A stretch of DNA of 64,000 nt from Crossaster papposus (GCA_037893245.1 JBAIAA010000699.1:372001-436000); one strand, 5' to 3'; numbered from the stretch's first letter, positions 35,939 to 46,245 are shown. The notes: generated by a model from the letters alone, not told the origin. Program-made: numbers and translations.

Positions 35939-36055
35939 TTTTCTTTGAAGTGGATGTCCGTTACGGAGCACTGTAGTAGCGAAGGCGATGTTGGTGTTGA
36001 ATGTCGCGATCACTTGACGTGGTGCCGAATGTGGTGATAGCTTGACGCGGAGAAC
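35939..36055 (+). promoter_or_regulatory. Upstream block of TIR-HEAT 2, inverted match to 24886-25005
   Basis: TCTTTGAAGTGGATGTCCGT, TACGGAGCACTGTAG, GAATGTGGTGATAGCTTGAC. Same order and the same orientation relative to its gene as the block upstream of TIR-HEAT 1. A first non-coding exon may lie between here and the acceptor at 36559. Confidence 0.5.
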
Positions 36056-36559
36056 TTAATTGACGCTTGACGTAAAACTATGGAGGAATAAGAAGGAAGT
36101 ATTTTCTGAAGTAGTTTCAGCACTTTCGGTTTATAAAATGGAGGTGTGATCTGGGATTTAGAATTGTGAGTACAAATGTTGCCTTGAAAACACCGGGCCG
36201 CGGTCCCCAGCATCAGCAGATAGCTCGACTCGCGCCCGCTAATTAGTTTAGCTAGCACGGTTAGCGGAAAATGGTGACCGTAAGCGAGGAATTCTGTGGT
36301 TAACCGAGCCATGAAATTGGGCCCAGTTCAGAAGTGGGCGGGGCTAGGAAGGGTTGTTTAATTTGGGGTGGGGGACGTTGTATTATTATATTATTATTAT
36401 TTTTAGTTTTGCCTGACTGGCTCACGAGCCTTGTGGGCCACATATACTTTTTGACTTAGTTCTTGTACTTTTGTAGTTATATAGGCTGAATGATTAAACT
36501 GGTTAATATAATATTAATAAAATGCTTGAAAAAGTGTTTTTTGTGTTTCCTTCTTCCAG

Positions 36560-36683
36560 CTTAGCGGATAAATTTGCCTAAAAACAAAAGACTTGGATTT
36601 GGACAGCTCCTACTAAGTACTATTACAAGCAGTAAAAAAGGAACAGTACATTACTCCAGTGGCAAAGTGTGAATGACGTTATC
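36560..36683 (+). other. 5'UTR part of the first coding exon of TIR-HEAT 2
   Basis: A strong acceptor (TGTTTCCTTCTTCCAG, ending 36559) implies an upstream non-coding exon. The ATG at 36684 is in a good context (ATCATGG). Confidence 0.55.
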
Positions 36684-39600
36684 ATGGTGTACTCCAGCGA
36701 TGTGTATTTTATCTACAACAACGAGGATGAAGATTTCAGAGACTATCTTTCAAGTAAGAAGATTGTCAATTTTGCCTTTTTCGTTTAGCCCTTTTAAGTT
36801 TTAACACTACAGCCTCTCAATATAATATAGGTATGAACTCCTCAAGCTTAGGTGAAAGCCGTTGGTCCCGTGTATGTGTATTGTGTAATTGAACCTGGAC
36901 ACGCACGTAAAAGAACCCAGTCACGCTTATCGCTAGGAGAAGGGGTTCGCCCCGGTGTTTCTGGCATTTCGTTCATCCTCCTGCAGGTTTTCTCAGGCTT
37001 ACGAGCTTACAGTGCTTGGGTGCTTTTTGAGGAATCCTCGGTTTTGCCGAAAAAGAAATAATAATAATAATAATAACCCTACTTCCAAAAATGTGAGGCC
37101 CTTACATTTTTGGAAGTAGATAGGTTAACCCGCTGCCATCCCTGGTTGGAGCTCGGAGCAGTGCTGTGTCACTGCCTTTTTAGCCTGACGGAGCCTGTCA
37201 AGTCAATTATGGTGCCAACTTTCTGAGCCAATGGTTTCAAACGTGCTATCGCAATGCAAGACTTGAAAACAGAAGAAAAAAGAGGTCTGAATTAAAGGGA
37301 TCGTATACGTTTGGTAATTGGAACCCACTGTTTGTTTCAATCCTATATATTATAGTTATAGATATATACCATAAAACTAACCTGTACAAATTTCATTTCA
37401 AAAGGTGGTAGCGATTTTGAGATATTGCCGAAACTAGCGGTTATGTCCACGCACTCAGCAAGAATAATCTGCATTGAAATACACAATCTGAGAAACGTCA
37501 CTGCAGTAACGCTTCTCAGATTCAAATCAAATTTTTTGGGATAAAAAGTGAAATCTTTTTCCATAACCGGAGGACTTTGAAGTGAAAGGTTTCTAAAAAT
37601 GCATTATATATACTATCTAAAGCTGCTGTGTACTTCTTAAGTAAGTTTTTATTGCCATCAATTTTGGAGTAATTACCAAACGTATACGATCCCTTTAATG
37701 AAAGCCATCTTGATGAGGTTTATATGTTTTTTTGGTTTTTTTCAGAAAAACTGCAGTTGGACAAGTTGTCAGTATGGAATGAGGAGACGACCCACGGACA
37801 GGGATTGATTGATTCAAAGGTGAGTCTTTATCTTTATCTTTATTTCATTTTTCGGGATATACAAAATTACTGAATTAGAGAACAATTACAAATAACAAAC
37901 ACTGATCAAGAAACATAACAGAAGACAATATCCAAATAGCTCCCGCAGGATTACCCAAAAGAAACAAGTTTCTGTCGAGGGGCTCTCCAAACTAATTGGA
38001 TAATACATTTAAGGATAAATAGATTAGATATAAAGGTAATAATAAATAAAATTATTTAATAAAAAAAAAAAAAAAAAAAACAACAAAAAAAATAACAAAA
38101 TAACAAAATAAATAAAAAAATTTTAACTAAGAGTTTTCTTTTTGATTTCATAAAATACAGTAACATGATAAGGCAGAAACTGAAGAAATTAAGATCTCAA
38201 ACTTCAGTGGTGTTTCCATTAACCAGTTCGCGCCGGATGACGTATATAAACGCAAAGTTTTCCCCAGATTCAAAACGGATGACGCAAAAAAACGGCACGA
38301 GCAAGGCCAGAAATGTCAGTCAGCAGTGAGCAAGGCCAGAAATGCCTGGGTGTGCTTCCCGGTACTATCGGCCTGAACCCGCTTCGGATCGAGTTTCGTT
38401 AAAAATAATCCCGCCCGTCGGCTCGGTGATGTTAAAATAATCCCGGCGCGAACTGGTTAATAGCCCATGTGTAAAAAGAAAATAATGACTGATGGATTTT
38501 GACGGATTTTGGTCTAGTACCCTGCAGAGGCAGTCAAGAGTAATAGGGTTAATGCATCTTTTTTCATCACTGTTTGTAGGTGGCCATTATCATCATGAGC
38601 ACCACATCGACTAAGGACCAACATTGTGACGATGAAGTTTCATTGGCCTATATCACGGACACGCCCACCTTTCCTGTCACTAGGCAGAATTTTGTCGAGT
38701 TGGAGCCCACCCTGTCATTTTCCATGTAAGTCTGCATCCGGGGCTGTCATTTATTTTAATTTTTTTTCTGGTAAATAAAGTTAAAGCAATTTTTGAGAAA
38801 TCACTACTGTAGAACCCTGACTTGTGCACATCCTTAAAGGTAGTATACACCATTTGTAATTGCTTGAATTATCATGAATAGGTAGATTTTAGGGGGTTGT
38901 ATTTCATAGTGAATATCGTTTAACTGACCAGGCCGAAGAATCATGAATGTCGAGAAAAGCATGAAAAACAGCGTTTGTTTTCATCCGGCGTCAAGCAGTT
39001 ATTCTTATGTTATCTTTGTTTTTCGGATCGCCGTCTGACGATCGCGGATTTTTCCTTTATAAAATAAAAAAAATTGGAATAATTACAGGATATCTAGCGC
39101 AATAATTTTGCGAGATGCCTGGAATCATTATTTACTTTCAAATGAGTAAGATATTTCTTAATAATTCGGTAGTAAATATTTTTTTGATATCTACAAATGG
39201 TGTATCCTACCTTTAAGAAATACATCGGAGTAGGGTGAAAAACCCAATATTGAAAACTACAGATGATCTCCGTCAATTCCCGAATTAACATTGTCCCATT
39301 TTCACAGGAAGCTAATGGTAGCCAAGCTGAACTGGATGTTCTTTGAAAATGATGAGCAAAAAGCGGCCAATTATCCGGTCCTGCAGTCGTCCATCCGCTC
39401 ATCCATTGCCATGGTGACCGGCGAGGCAGGAGAGAATCGCGAGGGTCAGAATGACGAAGACGATTCAGCTCAGGTATTGGCCAGTCTAGAAAAGAATTCT
39501 CTTTCGTGTCTGCTCTCGGGCTGTCTTTGTGGTTTGAGGTAATATGTGACCTGTCATCAGAAAATGAGCGTAAAGTCGCACGGAGTGATTTCCCAGTACG

Positions 39601-42600
39601 GCCAGTCAAAGTCAAAATTTGAAGGGGTGGTCGATTTTGAGATTATATGGGTTTTTTTAAGACTAAATCCCCAACAATCAATTCCCAATTTTCAGGACGA
39701 TCAGATAAAAAATAAATTAGTTTTTGAGACAATTTTGACTATGCCTTTCTATGCCTTTCACACAATTTCTCGCAAGAAATGCCCGTTTTCTCATAATCTC
39801 TGTATTAAGACTCCAGACTAAAAAAGAAAAATACAAAAAATATTGAGTATCAAACCTCCAAGTGTATATACTATTGGAAAGCTCTGTTTCCACAGAAATT
39901 AGAAATACCCATATCTCAATTTTTGATTTTGCCGACTTTACGCTCATTTTGTGATGACAGGTCACATATGTGTTCTGGCAAAATGAGATGGAACTGGGCA
40001 GAGGTAGAAATGAGGGTTTTTAGGTTTTAGAAAAGGGAATAAAATTGTCCTTACAATGCTGTTTGTTGCGCTTCAATTAGACATTCCATAAAAAGGTAGG
40101 GTAAACCATTGGTAATTGCTTGAATTATCATGAATGGGTAGATTTGGGGGGTTGTATTTTATAATAAATACCGTTTAACTGACTTGTCCGAAGTTGTACA
40201 ATCATGGATGCCAAGAAAGGCACGAAAGACAGCGTTTGTTTTCAACCGGCGTCGAGCAGTTATTCTTGTGTTATTTTAGTTTTAGATTGCGAAATTGTCT
40301 TTATACAAATCATATTTTTCGGGAATAATTACAGGATATCTAGCGCAATAATTTTGCTGGATGCCTAGAATCATTATTTACTTTCAAGTTAGTAAGATAT
40401 TTCTTAATAATTCGGTAGTAAATATTTTTGATATCTGCAAATGGTGTATCTACCTTTAACAAGTTACGGCTGTTCAAAGTTCGCATTTATGAACATATTG
40501 GAAAAGTAAAATATTGAGAAAAAGACCTTTGAAGTTTCGCGTTTTGTACATGTGATATGGAAAAATGTGAGTTGTTTTTCCTTAGAAACACTGTTAGTAG
40601 GCATACCAAAGATTACAAATATCAATAAATCTGAAAATGTTCTCCACTCTGCTCTGTGTAAAAAGTCTCCTTTTGCAAGAACGCCTCACATATGTGATTT
40701 TTATTTCTCTGCCAAGGCATGGGAGGACAGGCAAAATCTCGCAGTGACCATCCGTAAAGGCAAAGATTTTTGGGACGACAAATTTGGCGACGCCGCCGAA
40801 GTCCCCTGGCTGGAGTTCCGGGACGCGTTCCTGGAGCAATACAAGAGCCAGATCGTTGAGCAGTTCACGGAGGCTAAAGTCCAGTGGATGACCAACCTCC
40901 TGTACGGAGACGTACTCCTGTTGCGGAAGGTCGTGAAGAAGCCCATGTACGAGATGTTCTGCCGTCACAAGCCCAACAAGCCACGGGATCCGGATCGTTT
41001 CTTCAACCGGCTGATTAACTACGCCAAGGGCTGCATAGCCATGAGAGGGGTGTTTAACATGGAGAGTACGGTACGCCTGGATGCCATCCAGAAGCTAGGT
41101 AAGTAACTGTGATCTGAAGAAAAATGTTCTAGAAAACAGACATTTTGCAAAATGCATCTCTTATAGACGATGTGCCCTCTGACGTCACGTGTTTACATCT
41201 GTATTCAAATGTGCCCGGCAGTGATGCGCACCCATCGTGTTTTACATAAACTTTGCTTAAAGAGTGACAACGCAGGTCCGATCGCCTTTGAATTATGTGA
41301 CCTCTGATGTCATCACTTTAATAACCAAATTTATGTAAAACATGCGTGCGCATATTGACGGGCACATTTGAATACAGATGTAAACAGAGGCACATCGTCT
41401 ATAGATGCATCTTCGGAATTGACCATTTATTGTTTTTTTCTTCAGAATAACAATTTGCCAGCAGCTATAATTTCACATGGAGTGAACCCTAACTCTCTGG
41501 CGTAATTTACTAGCAATTTACAACAAACTGACATGGACCACCCTGATTCTGGTGGTATACCTAATCCAATGTAAAGGACACTCAGTTTAGGACTATCGTG
41601 CCAAACAGATTTGTACGGGTTTTAACCAGTTCGTGCCGGATGACGTATATAAATGCAAAGTTTTCCCCAGATTCAAAACGGGTGACGCATAAACACGACA
41701 CGAGCAAGGCCGGAAATGTCTGTCAGCAGCGAGCAAGGCCGGAAATGCGTGGGTGTGCTTCCCGGAACTATCGGCCTGAACCCGCTTCGGATAGAGTTTC
41801 CTTAAAAATAATCCCGCCCCTCGGCTCGGTGATGTTAAAATAATCCCGGCACGAACTGGTTAACGGGTTGAGTTCGGTAATGGTTAATATCTTTGAAACA
41901 AGTAAGATTTTTAACAATACTTTGGTTGGTTACTTTTTGGATAGCTGCAAATAGTATATTCTACCTTTAAATCTTTTTTTTTCTCAAGAAAACACCCCTC
42001 TTACTTACAACCTTGATGGTATTAACAAAATTTCAATGGTTTCTTTATACCTTTTACATGTATGTTCTTTCCTCGCCTTCCACCACTATGACCCGGGTTC
42101 GAATCCGGCCTGGGCCAATATGTGGATTGGGTTTTCAGTCCCTGCCTGACTTCGTGGGTTTTTCCCCAGGATATTCTTCTGGGGTTTTCCTCCCACCTCT
42201 AAAACTGTAACTTCTTCACATTAATTGTTGAATGAAATAAAAAATTGTTGAATGAAATTTGTTCCCGCCGTGAATATGGCCATTGATGCTGGTACGGCGT
42301 TAAACCCTAAAAACTCACTCACTCACTACATGTATGTTCGTCCTTTATTTAGGTCAGTTTAAAACACAGGCTGTGGTCACTTCCCTGCTAGACTTGTCCA
42401 GTGACACGGACGCAAATACCCGAGCTGTCGCTGCAATTGCTCTTGGGAAAACAGGTAAATATGTCAGATATTGTTCCAGGCGTTTAAAGTATTTCTACTT
42501 TTCCTTTTTCTTGAAATTACTACTACATTGTATTTCCTACTTTTTTGTCCCACAAATCTCAAAAATTAAATGCTATTGAATATTATTCATAACAATGTTA

Positions 42601-43979
42601 CACACCTGGGACCAATTTCACGGAGCTGCTAAGCACACAAATTTGCTTAAAAGCACACAAGTATTGCTCATTAAAAACAAGTTATCAGCCAAAATTATAC
42701 GTGTTTTTCATGCTAAGCAAAAAAAACCAGCTGATTATCAATCAAAAACAATAAAGATCACAGGAAAATTTGGTCTGTAACCTTGTTTTTACCAAGGACA
42801 AATTTTCATGCTAAGCAAATTTTCATGCTTAGCAACTCTGTGAAATTGTCCCCAGCTGTCGTAAGTAAATACACAATGAAGGGCCTTGGGCTCAAGAGTA
42901 CTGCAACTGTACTTCCAAGAGCTCAGATGCAGACGGAGCACAAGTGTTGCGAGTACAGAGCATGCCAAATAAGGTTATGCTGTTGACTTTGGGTGAATAT
43001 CAACAACAGCTACTCTTGAAAGCCCGCAAAAGTTAAATTTTATTATGATTTTAAGCACTTTTAGATCCCAATTTCACAGCAACACAAGCTGACATTCCTG
43101 TGCACGGCTCCCAATTTTTTGTTATGAACCCTCAAGTTCGTAGCTCACAAAATGCTCTAACGTAGCCAAGAGAGTGAGAACACGCAAATCATGAATCGGC
43201 CAAAGTAGGCAAATTTGTTTGACTGATTTACAGGTCTGCCCCAATTGTCTGGCCAGAATTCCATGGAGGGTTTGGGTTTTGGTCACGGCTGCGATTAAAT
43301 CCAAACACTATTGAGTGCAGGGATAATGGATCGGTCTATTGATTATTTCTAGGTAATAAGAGCCGTCGTGTATCTCAGCGGATGATCAAGCTACTCTCCG
43401 ATGAGGATCGCTTGGTGCGAGAGGCCGCCTGTATTTCCCTGGGTCATATGCAGATTGAGTCTGCCGTGCCTCACATTATCCACATCTGGTGAGTCGACCC
43501 AGTTCCATTCGAGTGTGTTATAGTATACAAATAATGAATGCTTATGACTGCAATGGTAAGAATAATATAATGCACTGCATCTATAACCCAGGGATGTAGT
43601 CGAGTCAATCACAAGTCCCTGCAACTCGCTCACAAGTCCTTCAGTTCCAATTCAAATCACAAGCTATTCAATGAACTTTGACAAAAGCATTCCTTTGTCA
43701 TTGTTCAACCAGTTACTTGTGACTGGCTTTACGAAAGGACTTGTGAACGGACTTGCAGGGACTCGACTACAACTCTGCTATAACCTTACTGCATTTATTG
43801 TGAAGTGAAGTGAATCTAACAGACGTCATTGTGATTTGTACAGGAGAATGGACATTATCTCTCATGTGAGGGCAGCAGCCGAGGTCGCTCTAAGCCTGAT
43901 CAACTCGGACCGTGCTAAGCAGGCTATCCAGATGACTAAAGTACTCAGCGCAGAAATGAACGATCTCTCCGTGGAATAG
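36684..43979 (+). CDS. TIR-HEAT protein 2 (paralogue of TIR-HEAT 1)
   Basis: Coding exons: 36684-36753, 37746-37819, 38580-38725, 39308-39473, 40717-41098, 42353-42454, 43353-43488, 43844-43979; total 1,212 nt, 403 aa, in frame throughout. There is no N-terminal extension: the TIR domain starts at once (SSDVYFIYNNEDEDF, 4-18), with VWNEE and QHCDDEVSLAY, where Glu67 matches Glu193 of TIR-HEAT 1. About ten residues of the BB-loop/helix B region are missing compared with TIR-HEAT 1. The linker module DFWDDKFG...VPWLEFRDAFLEQY is near 169-193. HEAT repeats run from about 265 to 395 (ANTRAVAAIALGKTG, DRLVREAACISLGHM, SHVRAAAEVALSLI). The C-terminal TKVLSAEM matches TKVLSDEI of the paralogue. Exon 3 has the same length (146 nt) and phase as exon 3 (coding) of TIR-HEAT 1. 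Probably a cytosolic TIR signalling protein; function is inferred from domains only. Confidence 0.88.
36850..37075 (+). mobile_element. SINE fragment, mosaic
   Basis: The central part (GTAAAAGAACCCAGTCACG, GGGGTTCGCCCCGG) matches the SINE at 14262-14592. The 3' part (CTCAGGCTTACGAGC, GAGGAATCCTCGGTTTTGCC) matches the SINE at 14930-15150. Ends in an ATA repeat. In intron 1 of TIR-HEAT 2. Confidence 0.65.
37292..37698. mobile_element. MITE-3 (TTAA), complete copy
   Basis: TTAA at both ends with a perfect inverted repeat of 24 bp beyond TTAA (AGGGATCGTATACGTTTGG...). 407 bp, in intron 1 of TIR-HEAT 2. Confidence 0.85.
38219..38460 (-). mobile_element. MITE-1, copy 3
   Basis: TTAA at both ends, inverted orientation, 242 bp; intron 2 of TIR-HEAT 2. 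Confidence 0.88.
38834..39216 (-). mobile_element. MITE-2, copy 2
   Basis: TTAA-AAGGTAGTATACACCAT at left, ATGGTGTATCCTACCT-TTAA at right; 383 bp; intron 3 of TIR-HEAT 2. Confidence 0.85.
39545..39966. mobile_element. TGTGACC-type MITE, subfamily B2
   Basis: Ends TGTGACCTGTCATCAGAAAA and inward TGTGACCTGTCATCACAAAA, followed by TGAGCGTAAAGTCG on both sides; 422 bp with ATA/TAT flanks. Confidence 0.8.
39970..40590. mobile_element. GGCAAAATGAGA-type MITE carrying a nested MITE-2
   Basis: The left end (GTTCTGGCAAAATGAGATGG) and interior match 52344-52735. At 40090-40459 a MITE-2 copy interrupts it exactly where the 52-kb copy reads on continuously. The right end is too diverged to place precisely. 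Confidence 0.65.
40090..40459 (-). mobile_element. MITE-2, copy 3 (nested)
   Basis: AAGGTAGGGTAAACCATTGG at left, ATGGTGTATCTACCTTTAA at right. Only the right TTAA is intact. Inserted in an older MITE; both are in intron 4 of TIR-HEAT 2. Confidence 0.75.
41152..41410. mobile_element. Short MITE with ATAGACGATGTGCC ends
   Basis: ATGCATCTCTTATAGACGAT at left, ATCGTCTATAGATGCAT at right; extended arm similarity includes ACATCTGTATTCAAATGTGC. Intron 5 of TIR-HEAT 2, about 50 bases past the exon. Confidence 0.75.
41622..41863 (-). mobile_element. MITE-1, copy 4
   Basis: TTAA at both ends, inverted orientation, 242 bp; intron 5 of TIR-HEAT 2. Confidence 0.88.
41882..41970. mobile_element. MITE-2 right-end fragment
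   Basis: About 90 bp ending GCAAATAGTATATTCTACCT-TTAA; diverged and truncated on the left. Confidence 0.55.
42065..42330 (+). mobile_element. tRNA-derived SINE
   Basis: B box GGGTTCGAATCCGGCC, core GGTTTTTCCCCAGG / GGGGTTTTCCTCCCACCTC, tail TGGTACGGCGTTAAACCCTA followed by an ACTC repeat. It ends about 20 bases before exon 6 of TIR-HEAT 2. Confidence 0.7.
42606..42855. mobile_element. CTGGGRCCAATTTCA MITE, copy 1
   Basis: Ends CTGGGACCAATTTCAC and inward CTGGGGACAATTTCAC; interior GCTAAGCA words. Further copies at 44283 and 56788; a lone right end is at about 36310-36327. Confidence 0.7.
43589..43777. mobile_element. hAT-type MITE, copy 1
   Basis: Ends CAGGGATGTAGTCGAGTC and GACTCGACTACAACTCTG, with a perfect 8-bp target duplication CTATAACC on both sides (43581-43588 and 43778-43785). 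An 8-bp duplication with CAGG ends is diagnostic of hAT. Last intron of TIR-HEAT 2. Confidence 0.9.
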
Positions 43980-44158
43980 AAATCTGCTGTATTCTTGTCA
44001 GTGCCCAACAGTCTGACCTGTTTAAAGTTTTGTGTTCAACTTCATAGATGCTAGAAAAGCCAAGAACAAAAATACGGTTCTTGTAGTCTGGTTCCTTGAC
44101 TTCCTTCAGATGAAACAGCAATTCGTAAACAGGTAGGGAAACCTGTAACCTGTATTGC

Positions 44159-44164
44159 AAATAA
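44159..44164 (+). terminator. Polyadenylation signal of TIR-HEAT 2
   Basis: AATAAA about 180 bases past the stop codon at 43979. Confidence 0.65.
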
Positions 44165-44282
44165 AATGTAAATTAACTAAATTTTATAAATTGAGGGCAG
44201 TTTTTTTTTCTTCAATGAATGCTGGCCGGCAATTATTGGAAATTGATACAAAATTCCACTTTTCTTAAAAACCACAGCACAC

Positions 44283-44509
44283 CAGGGGCCAATTTCATAA
44301 CACTTGTAAGCACAAAAATCTTGCTCAGTAAAAACAGGTTATCAGCCCAAACTCCACGTGCTTTTCATTCAAAGCAAAAAACAGCAGAATACCATTCACA
44401 AACAATAAACATCTACAGAAATGTTGGTTTGTAACCCTATTTTTTCCAACGAAGAATTTTCATGCTAAGCAAATTTTGGTGCTTACAGGTTTTATGAAAT
44501 TTGCCCCAG
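44283..44509. mobile_element. CTGGGRCCAATTTCA MITE, copy 2
   Basis: CAGGGGCCAATTTCATAACA at left, TGAAATTTGCCCCAG at right; same interior words (CATGCTAAGCAAATTTT) as 42606. Confidence 0.7.
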
Positions 44510-44631
44510 ATGCCGTGATTTTACAGAATGCTTGAGACTGTTATTCACTTACAGCAAGTAATTAGGTACATTGTATTTCATAATAGTTCGGTATTTTTGT
44601 ATTTTTATGTTTGCAAATCATGTATACTAAT

Positions 44632-44824
44632 TGTTGTGTACATGTTGTGTACATGTTGTGTACATGTTGTGTACATGTTGTGTACATGTTGTGTACATGT
44701 TGTGTACATGTTGTGTACATGTTGTGTACATGTTGTGTACATGTTGTGTACATGTTGTGTACATGTTGTGTACATGTTGTGTACATGTTGTGTACATGTT
44801 GTGTACATGTTGTGTACATGTTGT
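44632..44824. repeat. 11-bp minisatellite (TGTTGTGTACA)n, about 17 units
   Basis: Nearly perfect head-to-tail copies. Because 11 is not a multiple of 3 and the unit has no stop in several frames, it makes long spurious frames (VVYMLCTCC and HNMYTTCTQ repeats) on both strands. Confidence 0.95.
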
Positions 44825-45406
44825 ATTTGAAATAAGCCACATGATATACATGTACTAATTACTGCCAAGAATAAGCAGCTGTTTCTTAGTGAAAACTCTT
44901 CAATATTGGACTATCCTTCCAAAGTAAAATCATAACAGTCGTACTTTTCCCAGCATTGTTTTTAGCATATTTGTTACAATCATAGGGGGTTAGTGTTGCG
45001 GTAAAAAAAAAATCAGTGCGTAGATGGCTTTTGTAAATGTCTTCAAAATTTGTTTAGACTGGTTGTAAATTTTCCTTTGATCAAAAAAGTATTTAATGTT
45101 ACATTTTAAAACAAAAAGATGACATGTTTACATTCTACATATATATGTTTGGGAAATATATGGGGAAATTGATCACAATTATATGTACAAAAACACTAAG
45201 AATTTTGTCTAAAATAAAACTCAACAATCTTATCCCTGGTTTAAATTAATCAACATTGGGAAAATATAAATAAAAACAATTGAAAGAAATGTGTTTTTTG
45301 TATACGGAAATACTCCTTCACATTGTTCCCCCATTTAGGAGTTTTAACATTCTGTAAGGCTGTTAAACAGTGTATTTGAAAAGTGTATGTGCCATAATTT
45401 TTTTTC

Positions 45407-45585
45407 TTAACCAGTTCGCGCCAGGATTATTTTTAACAAAACTCGATCCGAATCGTGTTCAGGCTGATAGTGCCGGGAAGCACACCCACGCATTTCCGGC
45501 CTTGCGCGCTGCTGACATACATTTCCGAACTTGAACTTTGGGAAATTTTTGCGTTTATATACGTCATCCGGCGCGAACTGGTTAA
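45407..45585 (+). mobile_element. MITE-1, copy 5 (internally deleted)
   Basis: TTAA at both ends and intact terminal repeats, but only 179 bp; one CGGCCTTG block and the segment after it are missing. Confidence 0.85.
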
Positions 45586-45764
45586 CTAGATGGACGTGTA
45601 CTTGATTTGAAATTGCACATATTTGAGCTATATTAGTTGGTGTTGTATAACCATTAGACTTTGCAGAGATTTTGAAAATAAATAATTCTTCCATTTTCTG
45701 AACTCTGGCTGATACAAAATTGTGTTGAAAAGAGATACAACCTATACCTGCAACTTAATGTATA

Positions 45765-45920
45765 TGTGACCCAGCACGAGTAAAAGAGACACTTTGAGGC
45801 AAAAAAAAAATTGAAATTTTGATTTTATCATTTAAAGCTAAACAAGCTTTAAATGATGAAATCAAAATCTCAATTTTAATTTTTGCTTCAAAGTGTCTCA
45901 TTTACTCGTGCTGGGTCACA
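45765..45920. mobile_element. TGTGACC-type element, near-perfect palindrome
   Basis: The two arms of about 75 bp (TGTGACCCAGCACGAGTAAA on each) meet with almost no loop (CTAAACAAG); TA-rich flanks. It would fold into one long hairpin. Confidence 0.85.
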
Positions 45921-45937
45921 TATATATTGTAACCTTT

Positions 45938-46245
45938 TTTGTACGCCCTGTAAAAGGAAAAATCTGAAATGTTTTATCTACCACTTCCTGCTTACGTTTT
46001 CCAAACAAGATTTTCAAATTACTAAACTTCTAAAACCCCACCTGAAACCAACAAATTAAAATAGCATTGTAAAAGTCTATGTAAAAGTTTTTGTACGCCC
46101 TGTAAAAAGTAGAAATCTGTGAAATGTTTTATCTGCCACTCCCTGCTTACGTTTTCCAAACAAGTTTTTCAAATTACTAAACTTCTAAAACCCCACCCGA
46201 GTAAAACCAAAAATTAAAATAGCATTGTAAAAGTCTGACTAGTTG
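45938..46245. repeat. Direct duplication, two units of about 152 bp
   Basis: GTACGCCCTGTAAAA through TAAAATAGCATTGTAAAAGT occurs at 45940-46090 and 46092-46236 with small indels. Confidence 0.85.

Larger units (their letters stand above)
30371..36559. other. Repeat-rich intergenic region between the two TIR-HEAT genes
   Basis: No gene supported. Contents: short ATTGGTT repeats (30430-30550), a MITE-3 copy, an AT microsatellite near 30943, two GTG(C/G)GGCACACCC-bearing blocks near 31000 and 31240, three copies of a repeat (31910, 32571, 35565), a palindrome near 34610-34755, and a block matching the upstream of TIR-HEAT 1. Confidence 0.6.

Noticed and set aside
44632-44824. CRISPR-like array
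   Set aside because: Units are head-to-tail with no unique spacers, and the genome is eukaryotic.
44562-44868. Long frames on both strands (VVYMLCTCC and HNMYTTCTQ repeats)
   Set aside because: They are translations of an 11-bp minisatellite in different frames; no start context, splicing or homology.
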